Below are positions 1-8,478 of a stretch of 64,000 nucleotides of DNA, piece after piece. Source of the stretch: JBFWNG01 sp050251195 (GTDB taxonomy: Bacteria > Bdellovibrionota_B > Oligoflexia > Oligoflexales > Oligoflexaceae); contig JBFWNG010000001.1 of the NCBI GenBank assembly GCA_050251195.1, forward strand, positions 62,001 to 126,000, in the 5' to 3' direction. A model generated the notes under the pieces. The model made no database searches, was not told where the DNA came from, and worked only from the letters and a program-made list of their open reading frames with translations. Numbering within the stretch: the first letter of the stretch is position 1; each line of letters begins with the position of its first letter. Both the position numbers and the translations under genes were made by a program.

Positions 1-1
1 A

Positions 2-418
2 ATACAGGCGCAGTGCAGGCATTGGCTTAAGAATTATGTCTACATGGCTATGTCGACTGCAAGTGTTGTTAACAATGCAGTAGTGAGTTATCCGGAGGTC
101 GAGATAAAGATAGGCGAGCCACGGGTCAAATGTACTTATAAGAACGCGAAAAACACCGAGATCAAAGACTTCTTCATTTTTGTTAAGAAAGATACAATGG
201 AGGTTCAGTACCGCCGGCACACAGATCTTTTGAGCGGCTTCGCTGAAAAACCGCTAATTTATATTTTGACTCACGGGGAGGTCCCCGGCAAGTTTGCGAA
301 GAATATTAAGGGAAAAACATTCCAGCCTGCGGAAATTGCCGCCTTCCTGAACGAAGCCGTGAAAACAAAAAGCGCGGCGAGCGGGGAGTGGGGAATCAAT
401 TCTTGCACAGCTTTCTAA
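2..418 (+). CDS. 3' end of an unidentified gene (5'-truncated by the window)
   Basis: The reading frame is open from base 2 and closes with TAA at 416-418. The first internal ATG is at 44, but it has no Shine-Dalgarno sequence in front of it and the codons before it are uninterrupted, so I read this as the C-terminal part of a longer protein. The visible ~138 residues are mixed alpha/beta-looking, with a Lys/Glu-rich centre and a C-terminal segment ending in Thr-Ala-Phe. I do not recognise a family. It converges on the lipoprotein gene that ends at 437. The alternative, a 124-residue protein starting at 44, is possible but less likely. Confidence 0.5.
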   Translation: MQAQCRHWLKNYVYMAMSTASVVNNAVVSYPEVEIKIGEPRVKCTYKNAKNTEIKDFFIFVKKDTMEVQYRRHTDLLSGFAEKPLIYILTHGEVPGKFAKNIKGKTFQPAEIAAFLNEAVKTKSAASGEWGINSCTAF

Positions 419-436
419 CAGATCGCGCGGAGGCCG

Positions 437-1285
437 TCAGTCGGCGGTTTTTATAAACGCAGCGATCTTTTCCTGGTAATCCCGAATTTTGGCGATCACA
501 TGCTTGCGCTGCTCGGCGCTAAGAGTTTTCTCTGTTTCGAGCAAGCCGTTCTGAAATATCTTCATTCGCAAGAGGTAGGCATCTTTGTTGGCCGCAGTTC
601 GCAAAGCTCCGGAGTCTTTGAACCAGCCGTCGAGCGCGGTTTTTATCCGCACAGAATTGGGGGGCGGTGCTATGGCTGCGAGAAACGTTTCCTGGGCTTC
701 TCGCCGACCGGAATAGAACGTCTTTGCGTTGTCGATGTCAGCGAAGATGCCGAAATTTTTGGCAAGGTCTTCGGTTTGTGCTTTAGTAATCGAGCCGCTC
801 CATTCTTCGAACCGATCCTCGTATCGCTCTAAGGCATTTTCGCGATATTCTTTTGAACTTTGACGCAGACGTTTCTCCCAACTCTTGTTCGATTGGTTGA
901 GTTCTGAAGCAAAAGCTTTATGTTGCGTTTCGCTCACAGAGAGCAAGAAGACGACCGCGTCGGGAGTAAGGCGGTCCCCAATTCTGGTTCGAGCGTCATT
1001 GACGACGGTATCGACCCATGCGATGTCTTGAGGGGTGAGTCCGCGTTCTATACGTTGGGCAAGCTCATCTAATTTGTGGTTAAAATCAGGAAGAAAGGTC
1101 GTCTTTGCCCAGAGCAGGTGCTTGTGGATTCGCGGTTCGAGAAATTCTCGTTGTTTTCCCGTCAGGTCAAAGTAGGCATTGATCTTTCTCATCGCATACC
1201 AGTCGGCGAATTTGCCGTGCAAGGTTGCTAGATCGCATGCGACGAGCGTTCCAAGGAAAATTATGCTGAAAACGTATCTTGCCAA
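437..1285 (-). CDS. Lipoprotein, DUF6279-like
   Basis: A 282-residue protein with an N-terminal hydrophobic segment and a lipobox ending LVAC at residues 14-17, so it is probably lipid-anchored. The mature part begins with a 'DWYA...INAYFDLTGKQR' stretch and is mostly charged helix. That layout resembles the DUF6279 putative lipoproteins of proteobacteria (recognition from memory, moderate certainty). The start is TTG at 1285: an in-frame stop lies a short way upstream and no ATG fits. It is the last of three minus-strand lipoprotein genes separated by only 30-50 bases (1334-2590 and 2620-3429), so they are probably co-transcribed. Function unknown; an envelope role is inferred only from the lipobox. 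Confidence 0.75.
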   Translation of the reverse strand: MARYVFSIIFLGTLVACDLATLHGKFADWYAMRKINAYFDLTGKQREFLEPRIHKHLLWAKTTFLPDFNHKLDELAQRIERGLTPQDIAWVDTVVNDARTRIGDRLTPDAVVFLLSVSETQHKAFASELNQSNKSWEKRLRQSSKEYRENALERYEDRFEEWSGSITKAQTEDLAKNFGIFADIDNAKTFYSGRREAQETFLAAIAPPPNSVRIKTALDGWFKDSGALRTAANKDAYLLRMKIFQNGLLETEKTLSAEQRKHVIAKIRDYQEKIAAFIKTAD

Positions 1286-1333
1286 AGCATCTCTCTGTTG
1301 TAAAAAGCCACAACGAGCAGAGCTTTAAAGATA

Positions 1334-2590
1334 CTATCTTACCTCTTTCACTGCAATGGCGAGATAATTCGACGAAAACTGGTCCGTTTCGGTAACCTGT
1401 AGAAATCGATATCCAGAAATGGTCCAATTTGTGACAACAGGAGCGATTTCGCCGCCCGGCGACACGACTTTATATTGGTAGTTGTACTTAACGGTTGAGT
1501 TGGTTTCCTTGATGCCGATGGCCATGAACGACATTCGTGCACTGTCAGAGCGCGTAATTTGAACCAGCTTGTAACCCTTTTGACCCCATTCACCCAAGGA
1601 ATTTATGATGCTCCTGGCATCTTCGCCTAAAGGCAAAGTAACATAGGAAGTTTGCGCGTTCGGTCCTGTCGTTTTACCCGCGATAACCGTATAGGTAGAA
1701 GATCGGGGATTGGAGACGACCTGCACGAGTTTATAACCGGAAGCTTTCCATTGATTGAGAGTCGGAACTGCGTCAGAGACGTTAGCCACATGAAGGACTT
1801 TATATTCATGTCGAGCTTGCGAGGATTGAGATTTTGCAGCGATAGCGACGTACGTTAGAGATAAGGGGTTGGAGCTTCGCGTGACCAGATTGAGTTCAAA
1901 TCCGTTCGTGCCTAAGGAGGTTAACTTTGACGCGATTTGGGAGACATTTGATAAGTCTGGTCCTAAGTCGATTGTCTTATACGCATAGGGAATAGGGTTT
2001 GCCTTGTCTCTAATGGAGATGGCCGTGTAGGTCGAACTGGAGGTCACGGAAGGTGTTATCTGGATGAGTTTATACCCATCGAGTCCCAACGAAAGCAACT
2101 TGCCCACTATGTCCTCGGCATAGATCAGAACGTTTAGTCGAGCATCAAAATCTTGTGGCGCATTTTGCGGTGAAGACTGAACTGCAACAAAAGACTCATG
2201 GAGCTTTGGCAGAAACGGGCGGAAGTCTGCTAGCAAAGTATCGTCTTGCATGGCTCGAAACGCAACAGGGGATTGTAGTAGACCAAGGAACTCTGTTCTT
2301 TTGGATGAGCTAAGAGATTGCGTTCTTTCACTAAAGATGATTTTAAACTTTGTATAATTTACGCTTTGCTTCCCTTCTTGGCAGAACGAAGATGTCGAAA
2401 ATCCTTCCTGGCAAGTTGTTCGGGTTAGAGTGTTTTCCTCTACTTTGTAGAAATAGGCCTCCTGATCCGCGTTGTTGGTGACGTTCGTCACAATGTCTTT
2501 GGACGTCGACTCATTAGAGGCGTTGCTACATCCGCCTAAAAATCCAAGTCCAGCGGCCGCTAAGAGAATTATGACGATAAGTGTATGCAT
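1334..2590 (-). CDS. Lipoprotein with five tandem ~65-residue repeats
   Basis: A 418-residue protein with a clear lipobox (LGGC, Cys 21). The first ~130 mature residues are unique. From about residue 150 to the C-terminus there are five tandem units, each with the pattern L-x3-G-x2-GYKLVQVT-x6-10-Y-x-AIA-x-K. Each unit begins with a strand such as 'YKVL' or 'YKTIDLG'. The strand-helix-strand layout with 'GW/YKLV' resembles the small DUF4177-type fold, here multimerised in one chain; that link is a guess from pattern only. The ATG at 2590 is preceded by GGGGAG at a slightly long spacing. It sits between two other lipoprotein genes in one probable operon. Function unknown; repeats of this sort usually serve binding or scaffolding. 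Confidence 0.8.
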   Translation of the reverse strand: MHTLIVIILLAAAGLGFLGGCSNASNESTSKDIVTNVTNNADQEAYFYKVEENTLTRTTCQEGFSTSSFCQEGKQSVNYTKFKIIFSERTQSLSSSKRTEFLGLLQSPVAFRAMQDDTLLADFRPFLPKLHESFVAVQSSPQNAPQDFDARLNVLIYAEDIVGKLLSLGLDGYKLIQITPSVTSSSTYTAISIRDKANPIPYAYKTIDLGPDLSNVSQIASKLTSLGTNGFELNLVTRSSNPLSLTYVAIAAKSQSSQARHEYKVLHVANVSDAVPTLNQWKASGYKLVQVVSNPRSSTYTVIAGKTTGPNAQTSYVTLPLGEDARSIINSLGEWGQKGYKLVQITRSDSARMSFMAIGIKETNSTVKYNYQYKVVSPGGEIAPVVTNWTISGYRFLQVTETDQFSSNYLAIAVKEVR

Positions 2591-2619
2591 TTGGAGTAAC
2601 TCCCCAGTGAGTTGTCGTT

Positions 2620-3429
2620 CTACTTTGTTTCAAGAGCTAATTTGAATACTTCGCCAAACCATGGCATGTCTTTTAGTTCGTCTGCGGAATAGTCTTGGTC
2701 GTTTCCGTACTCGCGTAAAGACTCCTCCGCAGCTTTCACTTCGCTCTCTTTAGTCGCGACTTGGGAAGACAGATCCTTGCTACGTTTTTCGCTGGAAGTC
2801 TTTTGAGCAAATGCGCTTTGAAGTTCTAGAGCTCGTTCGTCTTGTCGATTGAGGAGAACATTTAGATCGGTGATTTTCTTTTCGTTGATTTTTCTCAATC
2901 CAGTTCTGTCGTTCAGCTGTGACTGGTAATCGGCTCGCGCTTCAACGAGGGGCTGGCTCGAACCTTGTTTCTGTATCTGTTGGTCAATTAGTGCTATTTG
3001 CTGCTGGATATCCGCGATTTCTTTGTCGAGTGTTTCGAGGTCAGTCTCAAGCCGTTCAACGGTGTTTACGGCCTCATCGGCTTGTGCTTGCTCTTTTCTG
3101 AGAGCATCAGCGATTCCTTCCTGCTTTCTAATATCTTCGTTGGCAGCGTTCACGCCCGCTGCCAGATCTGCTATGCCAAGGTGCACGCGCAGCGCTTCCA
3201 GGAATTCCGCAACGGTGGTGGATTTAGCGTTGCTAATATCGCAGGCGGATGTTTCATCGGCACAGGTAATCTTGGATATTCTATCTTTTGAAATACGATA
3301 AACGGCAGATTCGTCGTCATCAGACGCCCTAACCGTGTCTACCAAAGGAGACCTCTTGTTAAGTACTGTATTTTTGCAGGAAAATTGAGTGCCCAGGATC
3401 AAAAGCAAGACGTAATTCCATTTCTTCAT
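2620..3429 (-). CDS. Coiled-coil lipoprotein
   Basis: A 269-residue protein. I place the start at ATG 3429 because GGAG lies eight bases upstream and the protein then begins with a signal peptide (MKKWNYVLLLILGTQFSC). The lipobox FSC is weak but typical of this region. Residues ~100-245 are a long Glu/Gln/Lys/Ala-rich coiled coil with heptad-like spacing of Leu and Ile. The C-terminus is short and ends '...WFGEVFKLALETK'. It is the first gene of the three-lipoprotein set running leftwards. An upstream in-frame extension exists to 3501 but would bury the signal peptide. The fold suggests an oligomeric stalk or spacer at the membrane; no specific function can be assigned. Confidence 0.8.
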   Translation of the reverse strand: MKKWNYVLLLILGTQFSCKNTVLNKRSPLVDTVRASDDDESAVYRISKDRISKITCADETSACDISNAKSTTVAEFLEALRVHLGIADLAAGVNAANEDIRKQEGIADALRKEQAQADEAVNTVERLETDLETLDKEIADIQQQIALIDQQIQKQGSSQPLVEARADYQSQLNDRTGLRKINEKKITDLNVLLNRQDERALELQSAFAQKTSSEKRSKDLSSQVATKESEVKAAEESLREYGNDQDYSADELKDMPWFGEVFKLALETK

Positions 3430-3621
3430 ATCTACTCCGAACAACAACGTCGCGCACAGCAAGCCTTCCATCGAGAGAAGGGCTAAGCTCATCTGCAACA
3501 ATCAGACCAGAAACCAGCCCCTCTACCCCCGCATAACCCAAAGACAATTAAGAACAAAACGCCCACCCCCGTAACACCTAATGCCTGCACCCACGACGCT
3601 GTCCACGCCCTATGCACAATG

Positions 3622-3704
3622 TTGGGCGTCCGACTGTCCCCATAATTCCCTACCGTGACACCCACCTGTCCCCCCAAACAATTAATGGGCGTTCGACTGT
3701 CCCC
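3622..3704 (+). repeat. REP-like element, left arm of inverted pair
   Basis: An 83-base block made of three related submotifs: TTGGGCGTCCGACTGTCCCC, then GTGACACCCACCTGTCCCCC, then TGGGCGTTCGACTGTCCCC. Its reverse complement matches 3907-3988 almost base for base except for a short central stretch. The GGGGACAG core with a GC-rich half-palindrome resembles REP/RAYT-type repeats; no RAYT transposase gene is in the window. Confidence 0.65.
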
Positions 3705-3906
3705 GGAGGAACAGGTTTGAACAGAAAAAAACTTGGCGATTGCAGTCTCTTGTGCGAATCGAAAAATTATCTAGAGTTGCGCGCTCTACGAATCTTTAGG
3801 TGCCCAACTTAGGGGCGCAATGATTGAACAGCTTTGCGATCCGACGATGGAGACAAAGGAACGACCAAAGTCATTGTAATTGTTGATCTGGAGGAGGAGC
3901 AATTGT

Positions 3907-3988
3907 GGGGACAGTCGAACGCCCATTAATTGTTTGGGGGGACAGGTGGGTGTCACCGGAGGTAATTAGGGGGACAGTCGGACGCCCA
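3907..3988 (-). repeat. REP-like element, right arm of inverted pair
   Basis: Reads GGGGACAGTCGAACGCCCA, then GGGGGACAGGTGGGTGTCAC, then GGGGGACAGTCGGACGCCCA. It is the inverted copy of 3622-3704, with a divergent middle of roughly 15 bases. The two arms could pair in single-stranded DNA or RNA across a ~200-base loop. Confidence 0.65.
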
Positions 3989-4111
3989 AGATATAGGGGG
4001 CGGAATTTGAATGGTCGGGGCGTAAGAACTTTTTGTTGTAAATGTTTAATCTTGGTAGAATGGTGAGGTATTTCTCTAAAAAGATACGACTTTTTGGCGC
4101 GATGGAAATTT

Positions 4112-4333
4112 ATGAAACCTCGGATCGCAATGTGCTTGCTGTTTCTTGGACTTCTTGCTGCGACCTGTAAGGGGGAAGTGCACAATGCACGCAAAAAGAA
4201 GGCTGGTGCCGACAATACGCCTCCAGGGGAGGCGGCTGATACGAATCCCAATGCTACGTCTCAAAACAGCGCCTGGGATGGGACTGAGTTCAAGGGAGAT
4301 GACGCTTGGAATATTTCAGAATCAGACAAGTAG
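4112..4333 (+). CDS. Small lipoprotein
   Basis: A 73-residue protein: signal peptide MKPRIAMCLLFLGLLAATC with the lipidated Cys at residue 19, then a short, polar, Asn/Asp/Ala-rich tail with no visible fold. I chose ATG 4112 over an in-frame GCG-region start further left because it begins directly at the signal peptide. The 3' end overlaps the next gene (TTG 4306) by 28 bases, which indicates translational coupling to the metalloprotease lipoprotein. It may be a partner or inhibitor of that protease, but this rests on context only. Confidence 0.65.
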   Translation: MKPRIAMCLLFLGLLAATCKGEVHNARKKKAGADNTPPGEAADTNPNATSQNSAWDGTEFKGDDAWNISESDK

Positions 4334-6387
4334 TATTGATTGGCTTTGTAGCGGGAGCGTTGCAATCAGGTTGTAGGCCTTCGGGACAATTATCGGGAGA
4401 ATTTGAAAGCAAACTGCAGGTCGGTCGGAAGCCCATCTTTGGACGAACGGTCAAGCAGAGCAACGATCTCGGTCTTACTCAAAAAGAAATCTTTGAAACA
4501 CGGATCGACCCTCTATCTGGCAAAGCTGGGGTCATCTTATTTGATCTTTCGCTTATGCCTAATGTCGAAGAAGGGGAAATTCAGACTTTTTCTGATGCTA
4601 AGGTCAGTGAGCTAGCAAACATATTGGGTGTCAAGCTCGAGGAGCTCGAGATATCTGGTCTGAGCGGAGAAAGTTTCTCGCCAAAGGTTAGGGTCGTAAA
4701 CTACACACGTATATATGATAGTATCCCCGTTCGCGACTCCTACCTTCAATTGTATTTCATTCAGACCAACGAAGGATCATTTCGCCTCCGTGAGATTGTG
4801 AATAGAACCTACGGCGAGATTTCGCATCTGCAAGGCCAGGTGCCCTCTCTTTCGCTCCAGGATATTGCCAACCAAACGGGGTTGGCGTCTTTAACGGTAG
4901 AGCGGGAGTCCGCCAACATATTTGTAAGTGTCGCCGAGGGAAAATATGTCTTTTCGTACGCCAAAACCTACAAGGTAAAAGACGCTGCGAGAGACGAAGA
5001 TTTTGCGCTCACGTTCTCCCAGGCTGGCTTAATGGAAGCGTTCAGCTTCACGCAATCTCTTTCGCATAAGTTTTCGGCGGAAGTTCCCGAGCGAACCTAC
5101 ATTCGCAACAATCTCGTCTCAAAGGCCTTGTCATACATGAGCGTGGAGGCAGTCAAAGGCAAGGCTCTCGCGACAGATAAGGACGGCATCGTCGAATTGG
5201 ATGCGCTTGAATCTGGTCAGAAAGTGCAGGTTGGGTTGGCGAGTGATGGCGGTCCCGCAATTGTCGTCGACCGAAAGGTAGCCGTCGATAAGTTGGCAAC
5301 CTACGAAATAGCCACTCAGGACGGCGGGACACTGATTAAAGTGCCCAAGGAAATGCTGCCGGCATTCATGGCATTTTTTTCCGTTCAGGAAGTTGTGGCC
5401 TTCACAAAAAAATTCGTGACCACGAAACAAGTTCCAGGTCTTATTGACCCGATTAAGGCCGTCGTAAATGTTGATCAAGCGTGTAACGCAAATTGGAACG
5501 GAAAGTTTGTTTCACTCTACCAAGAGGGGAAAATAAAGACTAAATCCTGCGCGAATACGGCACTCATTGCCGACGTCATCTATCATGAAGTCGGCCATGC
5601 AATTGACATGTATACGGGCCCAATGGACAAGGATAGCAAAGGAATTACGGACAATGTGTTCTCCGAAGGAATAGGCGACATTATAGCGACTTACATGAAT
5701 GACGATCCAGAAATAGGTCATGGATTTTACCTCAAAGACGAACCTATGCGGACTGCCCTTAACAAGAAAAAGCATCCGCAGGATCTCGTAAACGAAGTCC
5801 ACCAAGACGGTCAGATCATTTCCGCGGCGTTCTGGAAATTGCATGAAGGATACCAAGAACGATACGGTAACAAGGCGGGCGCTCGTATCGCCGCTCAGGT
5901 GTTCTTCAATCATCTATTGACAACGGGTGCCTACGTCGATTCCTACGATGCCGTGAATAGAATAGATGATCTAACCTTCGACGACGGTAACGCTACATCG
6001 AAGTCCATCAACTTTTGTATGGTGAATAAAGCCTTCGCCGAGCACGGGCTCGCCGATGACGAAAACTGCGAAGACAAAAGCGCTATTTATTTTGACGAAA
6101 ACCTTAAATTGGCGGTTGCGGAGAACGACGAGGCCGGTTCGCTTACCTTCTTGGCAGCGGCGAAGGGTGCCGATAAAGTGGTGCTATGCATAGGTGGGCG
6201 AGATACATGTCGCAAGTCCAAAAAGGAGGATGTAAGTTTCTCAAAGCTTCGAACGGCGGAGAATGGAATAGATATCTTCAAGGCGGCACAAAAAGTAAAG
6301 GTCGAAGATAAATTAGAAGTAACGCTTTTGTCCTATTCGGGTGCAAATTTGAAAGGGACGAGCACCGCAGTGCTTGAGAAAAAGTGA
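4306..6387 (+). CDS. Lipoprotein zinc metalloprotease (HExxH...E gluzincin, M4/M36-like)
   Basis: A 693-residue protein starting at TTG 4306, supported by GGGAG about eight bases upstream and by the immediate signal peptide with lipobox QSGC (Cys 23). Residues ~60-250 resemble the propeptide (FTP/PepSY-like) region of thermolysin-type proteases. The catalytic motif HEVGH is at residues 427-431. A downstream FSEGIGDIIATY gives Glu 454 as the likely third zinc ligand, the gluzincin arrangement seen in M4 and M36 peptidases. The last ~100 residues form a beta-rich tail. All expected metal ligands are present, so it is predicted active as an envelope-anchored, probably self-processed endopeptidase. 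It is coupled to the small lipoprotein upstream. Confidence 0.85.
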   Translation: MEYFRIRQVVLIGFVAGALQSGCRPSGQLSGEFESKLQVGRKPIFGRTVKQSNDLGLTQKEIFETRIDPLSGKAGVILFDLSLMPNVEEGEIQTFSDAKVSELANILGVKLEELEISGLSGESFSPKVRVVNYTRIYDSIPVRDSYLQLYFIQTNEGSFRLREIVNRTYGEISHLQGQVPSLSLQDIANQTGLASLTVERESANIFVSVAEGKYVFSYAKTYKVKDAARDEDFALTFSQAGLMEAFSFTQSLSHKFSAEVPERTYIRNNLVSKALSYMSVEAVKGKALATDKDGIVELDALESGQKVQVGLASDGGPAIVVDRKVAVDKLATYEIATQDGGTLIKVPKEMLPAFMAFFSVQEVVAFTKKFVTTKQVPGLIDPIKAVVNVDQACNANWNGKFVSLYQEGKIKTKSCANTALIADVIYHEVGHAIDMYTGPMDKDSKGITDNVFSEGIGDIIATYMNDDPEIGHGFYLKDEPMRTALNKKKHPQDLVNEVHQDGQIISAAFWKLHEGYQERYGNKAGARIAAQVFFNHLLTTGAYVDSYDAVNRIDDLTFDDGNATSKSINFCMVNKAFAEHGLADDENCEDKSAIYFDENLKLAVAENDEAGSLTFLAAAKGADKVVLCIGGRDTCRKSKKEDVSFSKLRTAENGIDIFKAAQKVKVEDKLEVTLLSYSGANLKGTSTAVLEKK

Positions 6388-6403
6388 TCGTCAAGCGCGG
6401 AGC

Positions 6404-7303
6404 CTAATCGGTGGGCCCAGGAAGATTCCCAGCCACCAAACCTATCATAATGAACAATCCACCAACGACCATAAGCGGCCGAAGCGGTTCGTGAAAAAGA
6501 AAATACGCAAATAGCGTCGCCGATAACGGATGAAAGCCTTCAAATAGGGCTAGCTTGTGGCCGTCCATGTAGGTAAGAAGCCAGTAAAGTATAGCATAAC
6601 AAAGAACGCAGGCGACGATGCAAACGAAGATCGCAGCGGATGCTCCCTTTATCGTGAGGTTCGATAGCTGACTTGTTTGGTGGAAGAAAGAAATTTGCAG
6701 CACCCACATAAAGCCCGCCGTCGCCAATTGGCCGACCGCTAGGTATTGGGGTGCGCTCATAGAATCTTTCAGCCTTTTCGAGAAGACAAAGACAAGCGCT
6801 TCGAGAATATAGGCGCCAATGACCAGAACAGCGCTGACGCCAGCAATCGATAGAGACGATATTTCATACTTTCCCACGACAAGAAGCACTAGTCCTAGGA
6901 CGGCGAGCGGAAGGGCAAGCAAGAAGAGTTTGTGGGGCCGCTCCCTCAGCAGAATGATCGACAAAACGGACGTGACGATGGGAGCGAGAGCAGCCATAAG
7001 AGAATAGTTTGTTACGCCGCCGATCTTCAAACCATAGAGTGTGCCGAATGATGCAAGTCCATAGCCGCATATCCCGAGAATGGACACCATTAGAAGATTC
7101 TCGAAAGACAACGGCTTCCACTTTTTAGTTATGTACAGATAACTTAGAAAAATCGCGCCTGAGATAGTCCACCGCATCGCGATGTATAGTTCGACAGGAA
7201 TCTCTTCGATCACATATTTGGATGCGCTGGGTACAAAGCCCCAGATGATTTGAAGGACTGCGGCGATAAGCAAATACTTATACGCGGTTTTGGGTTGATT
7301 CAT
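6404..7303 (-). CDS. EamA/DMT-family inner-membrane transporter
   Basis: A 299-residue hydrophobic protein with about ten predicted membrane helices in two homologous halves. These carry typical EamA signatures: 'IWGFVPSASKY' in helix 1, a helix ending in 'PIVTSVLSIILLRERP', and near the end 'HPLSATLFAYFLFHEPL'. Members of this family export amino acids, metabolites or drugs; the substrate cannot be read from sequence. I chose ATG 7303 because the family normally begins just before the first helix; a longer frame to 7363 would overlap the upstream gene. It starts four bases after the methyltransferase stop, so the two genes are probably one transcript. Confidence 0.88.
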   Translation of the reverse strand: MNQPKTAYKYLLIAAVLQIIWGFVPSASKYVIEEIPVELYIAMRWTISGAIFLSYLYITKKWKPLSFENLLMVSILGICGYGLASFGTLYGLKIGGVTNYSLMAALAPIVTSVLSIILLRERPHKLFLLALPLAVLGLVLLVVGKYEISSLSIAGVSAVLVIGAYILEALVFVFSKRLKDSMSAPQYLAVGQLATAGFMWVLQISFFHQTSQLSNLTIKGASAAIFVCIVACVLCYAILYWLLTYMDGHKLALFEGFHPLSATLFAYFLFHEPLRPLMVVGGLFIMIGLVAGNLPGPTD

Positions 7304-7307
7304 ACTT

Positions 7308-8000
7308 TTATGACGCGCCGGGCTTTTTGCAAATGATGGAAACGCCCGTGTCCAGATTTCCATTCATGCTCAGCCATTCCACCCGATCGATGGTCTCGAT
7401 CTCGAACTTGCCGAGTAAAGCCTTAAAGCGTTCTTCGCTGCAATGCTTCACATAATGTTTGCTGTCGACCAAAAATCTTCCGTACCGACCATGCCGATCC
7501 TCAAAGAATTCATACGGTCTTCCGCGACTGCTTACCAGCATGTCGTTCACAAATAAAATGCCGCCAGGCCTAAGGACGCGCAACGCTTCGTCGATGGCTT
7601 TTTGCTCCTCATCTAGATCGGTAATGGTCGTCAAGATGGCTACAAGTAAAACGAGATCAAATGTATTGGAGCCTCCCGGAAGAGATTCGGCATAGCCAAT
7701 TCTCAACTTGGCCGGCGGCAGTAGAATACTCGACGCAATTTCGAGCATCTTTGGCGCACAATCTATGCCTTCCAGATTTCGGTAGCCTCTCGTTTCGAAC
7801 TCTTTCAACGCCCTCCCATGGCCGCAACCGACATCGAGAATTCGTGCATCAAGAGGGAGGCGTAAGCAGAGTGCATCATACGGAATCGGAGTTGCGAAAA
7901 CTTTTGTTCCGGCAACAGAGTTCCAATAAATCGCATTATCGACCTGCACGAGGAACCGCTCTCTGAGAAATGTTAAGAGTATTAGTGGTGACTCTAACAA
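7308..8000 (-). CDS. Class I SAM-dependent methyltransferase
   Basis: A 230-residue protein with the SAM-binding motif I 'RILDVGCGHGRAL' at residues 53-65, an acidic residue after strand 2 (GIDCAP) and a motif IV-like 'NTFDLVLLVAILTTI'. This is the Methyltransf_11/UbiE-like architecture. The substrate is unknown. The frame opens at TTG 8000 with no convincing ribosome binding site; GTG codons a little inside are alternatives, so the first ~20 residues are uncertain. It is followed directly by the EamA transporter. A methylate-and-export pair is conceivable but speculative. Confidence 0.85.
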   Translation of the reverse strand: MLESPLILLTFLRERFLVQVDNAIYWNSVAGTKVFATPIPYDALCLRLPLDARILDVGCGHGRALKEFETRGYRNLEGIDCAPKMLEIASSILLPPAKLRIGYAESLPGGSNTFDLVLLVAILTTITDLDEEQKAIDEALRVLRPGGILFVNDMLVSSRGRPYEFFEDRHGRYGRFLVDSKHYVKHCSEERFKALLGKFEIETIDRVEWLSMNGNLDTGVSIICKKPGAS

Positions 8001-8016
8001 AGTTAGAGAGGGAAGT

Positions 8017-8394
8017 CTAGGTCGGTCGGCATTCCATGGGTATGCCTGGCTTTTTGCCGTTCATCAATACTTCAGCTTGATTCGGGGAGATTATGGCCAT
8101 GTGCCCATCGCCTGACATGATTTTGCATGTCGCTGAGCCTTCACCCTGCTGCTCGCAGTAGTCGAGCCGGAACGTGTTTTCGCCTTTCGTCAATTCGGCA
8201 ACCGTCACCTGCCCGCTTACTCTATCCGTATAGACTACCAGTCGATATTTGCCGCCGCCCTCTGACTCGGTGCACTCATTTATCAGGGGGCCAGTTCCAG
8301 AATCGGAAGAAGCTCCAGATTGATTGCTTTTTTTGCAGGAAGCAAAAATAGCCGCGACAAAGAGACACACAAAAATAAAGCGAATTCTTTTCAT
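8017..8394 (-). CDS. Small lipoprotein, unknown function
   Basis: A 125-residue protein with a signal peptide and lipobox FASC (Cys 20), a short Ser/Gly linker and a compact ~85-residue domain with four Cys that probably form disulfides. The mature part is beta-strand-like ('KYRLVVYTDRVSGQVTVAEL'). An AAGG motif precedes ATG 8394. It ends just upstream of the methyltransferase gene on the same strand. I recognise no family. Confidence 0.75.
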   Translation of the reverse strand: MKRIRFIFVCLFVAAIFASCKKSNQSGASSDSGTGPLINECTESEGGGKYRLVVYTDRVSGQVTVAELTKGENTFRLDYCEQQGEGSATCKIMSGDGHMAIISPNQAEVLMNGKKPGIPMECRPT

Positions 8395-8478
8395 TGCGCT
8401 ACGCCTTAAAATGTTCTTAATTTATTCTTAACACGCTAACAAATGGAAGTGTGTCTGTCAAAGGAAGAAAGGCTTGTT

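Larger units (their letters stand above)
3430..4111. other. Intergenic region, 0.7 kb, with REP-like inverted pair
   Basis: No gene with a credible start, ribosome binding site or protein-like composition is seen here. The region separates divergent lipoprotein genes and is dominated by the two inverted element arms listed separately (3622-3704 and 3907-3988). The ~200 bases between the arms show no coding potential and no recognisable transposase remnant. Confidence 0.6.

Noticed and set aside
3871..4251. 126-codon minus-strand frame across the REP arm and the small lipoprotein gene
   Set aside because: It reads through the inverted repeat and antisense to a better-supported gene; no start signal.
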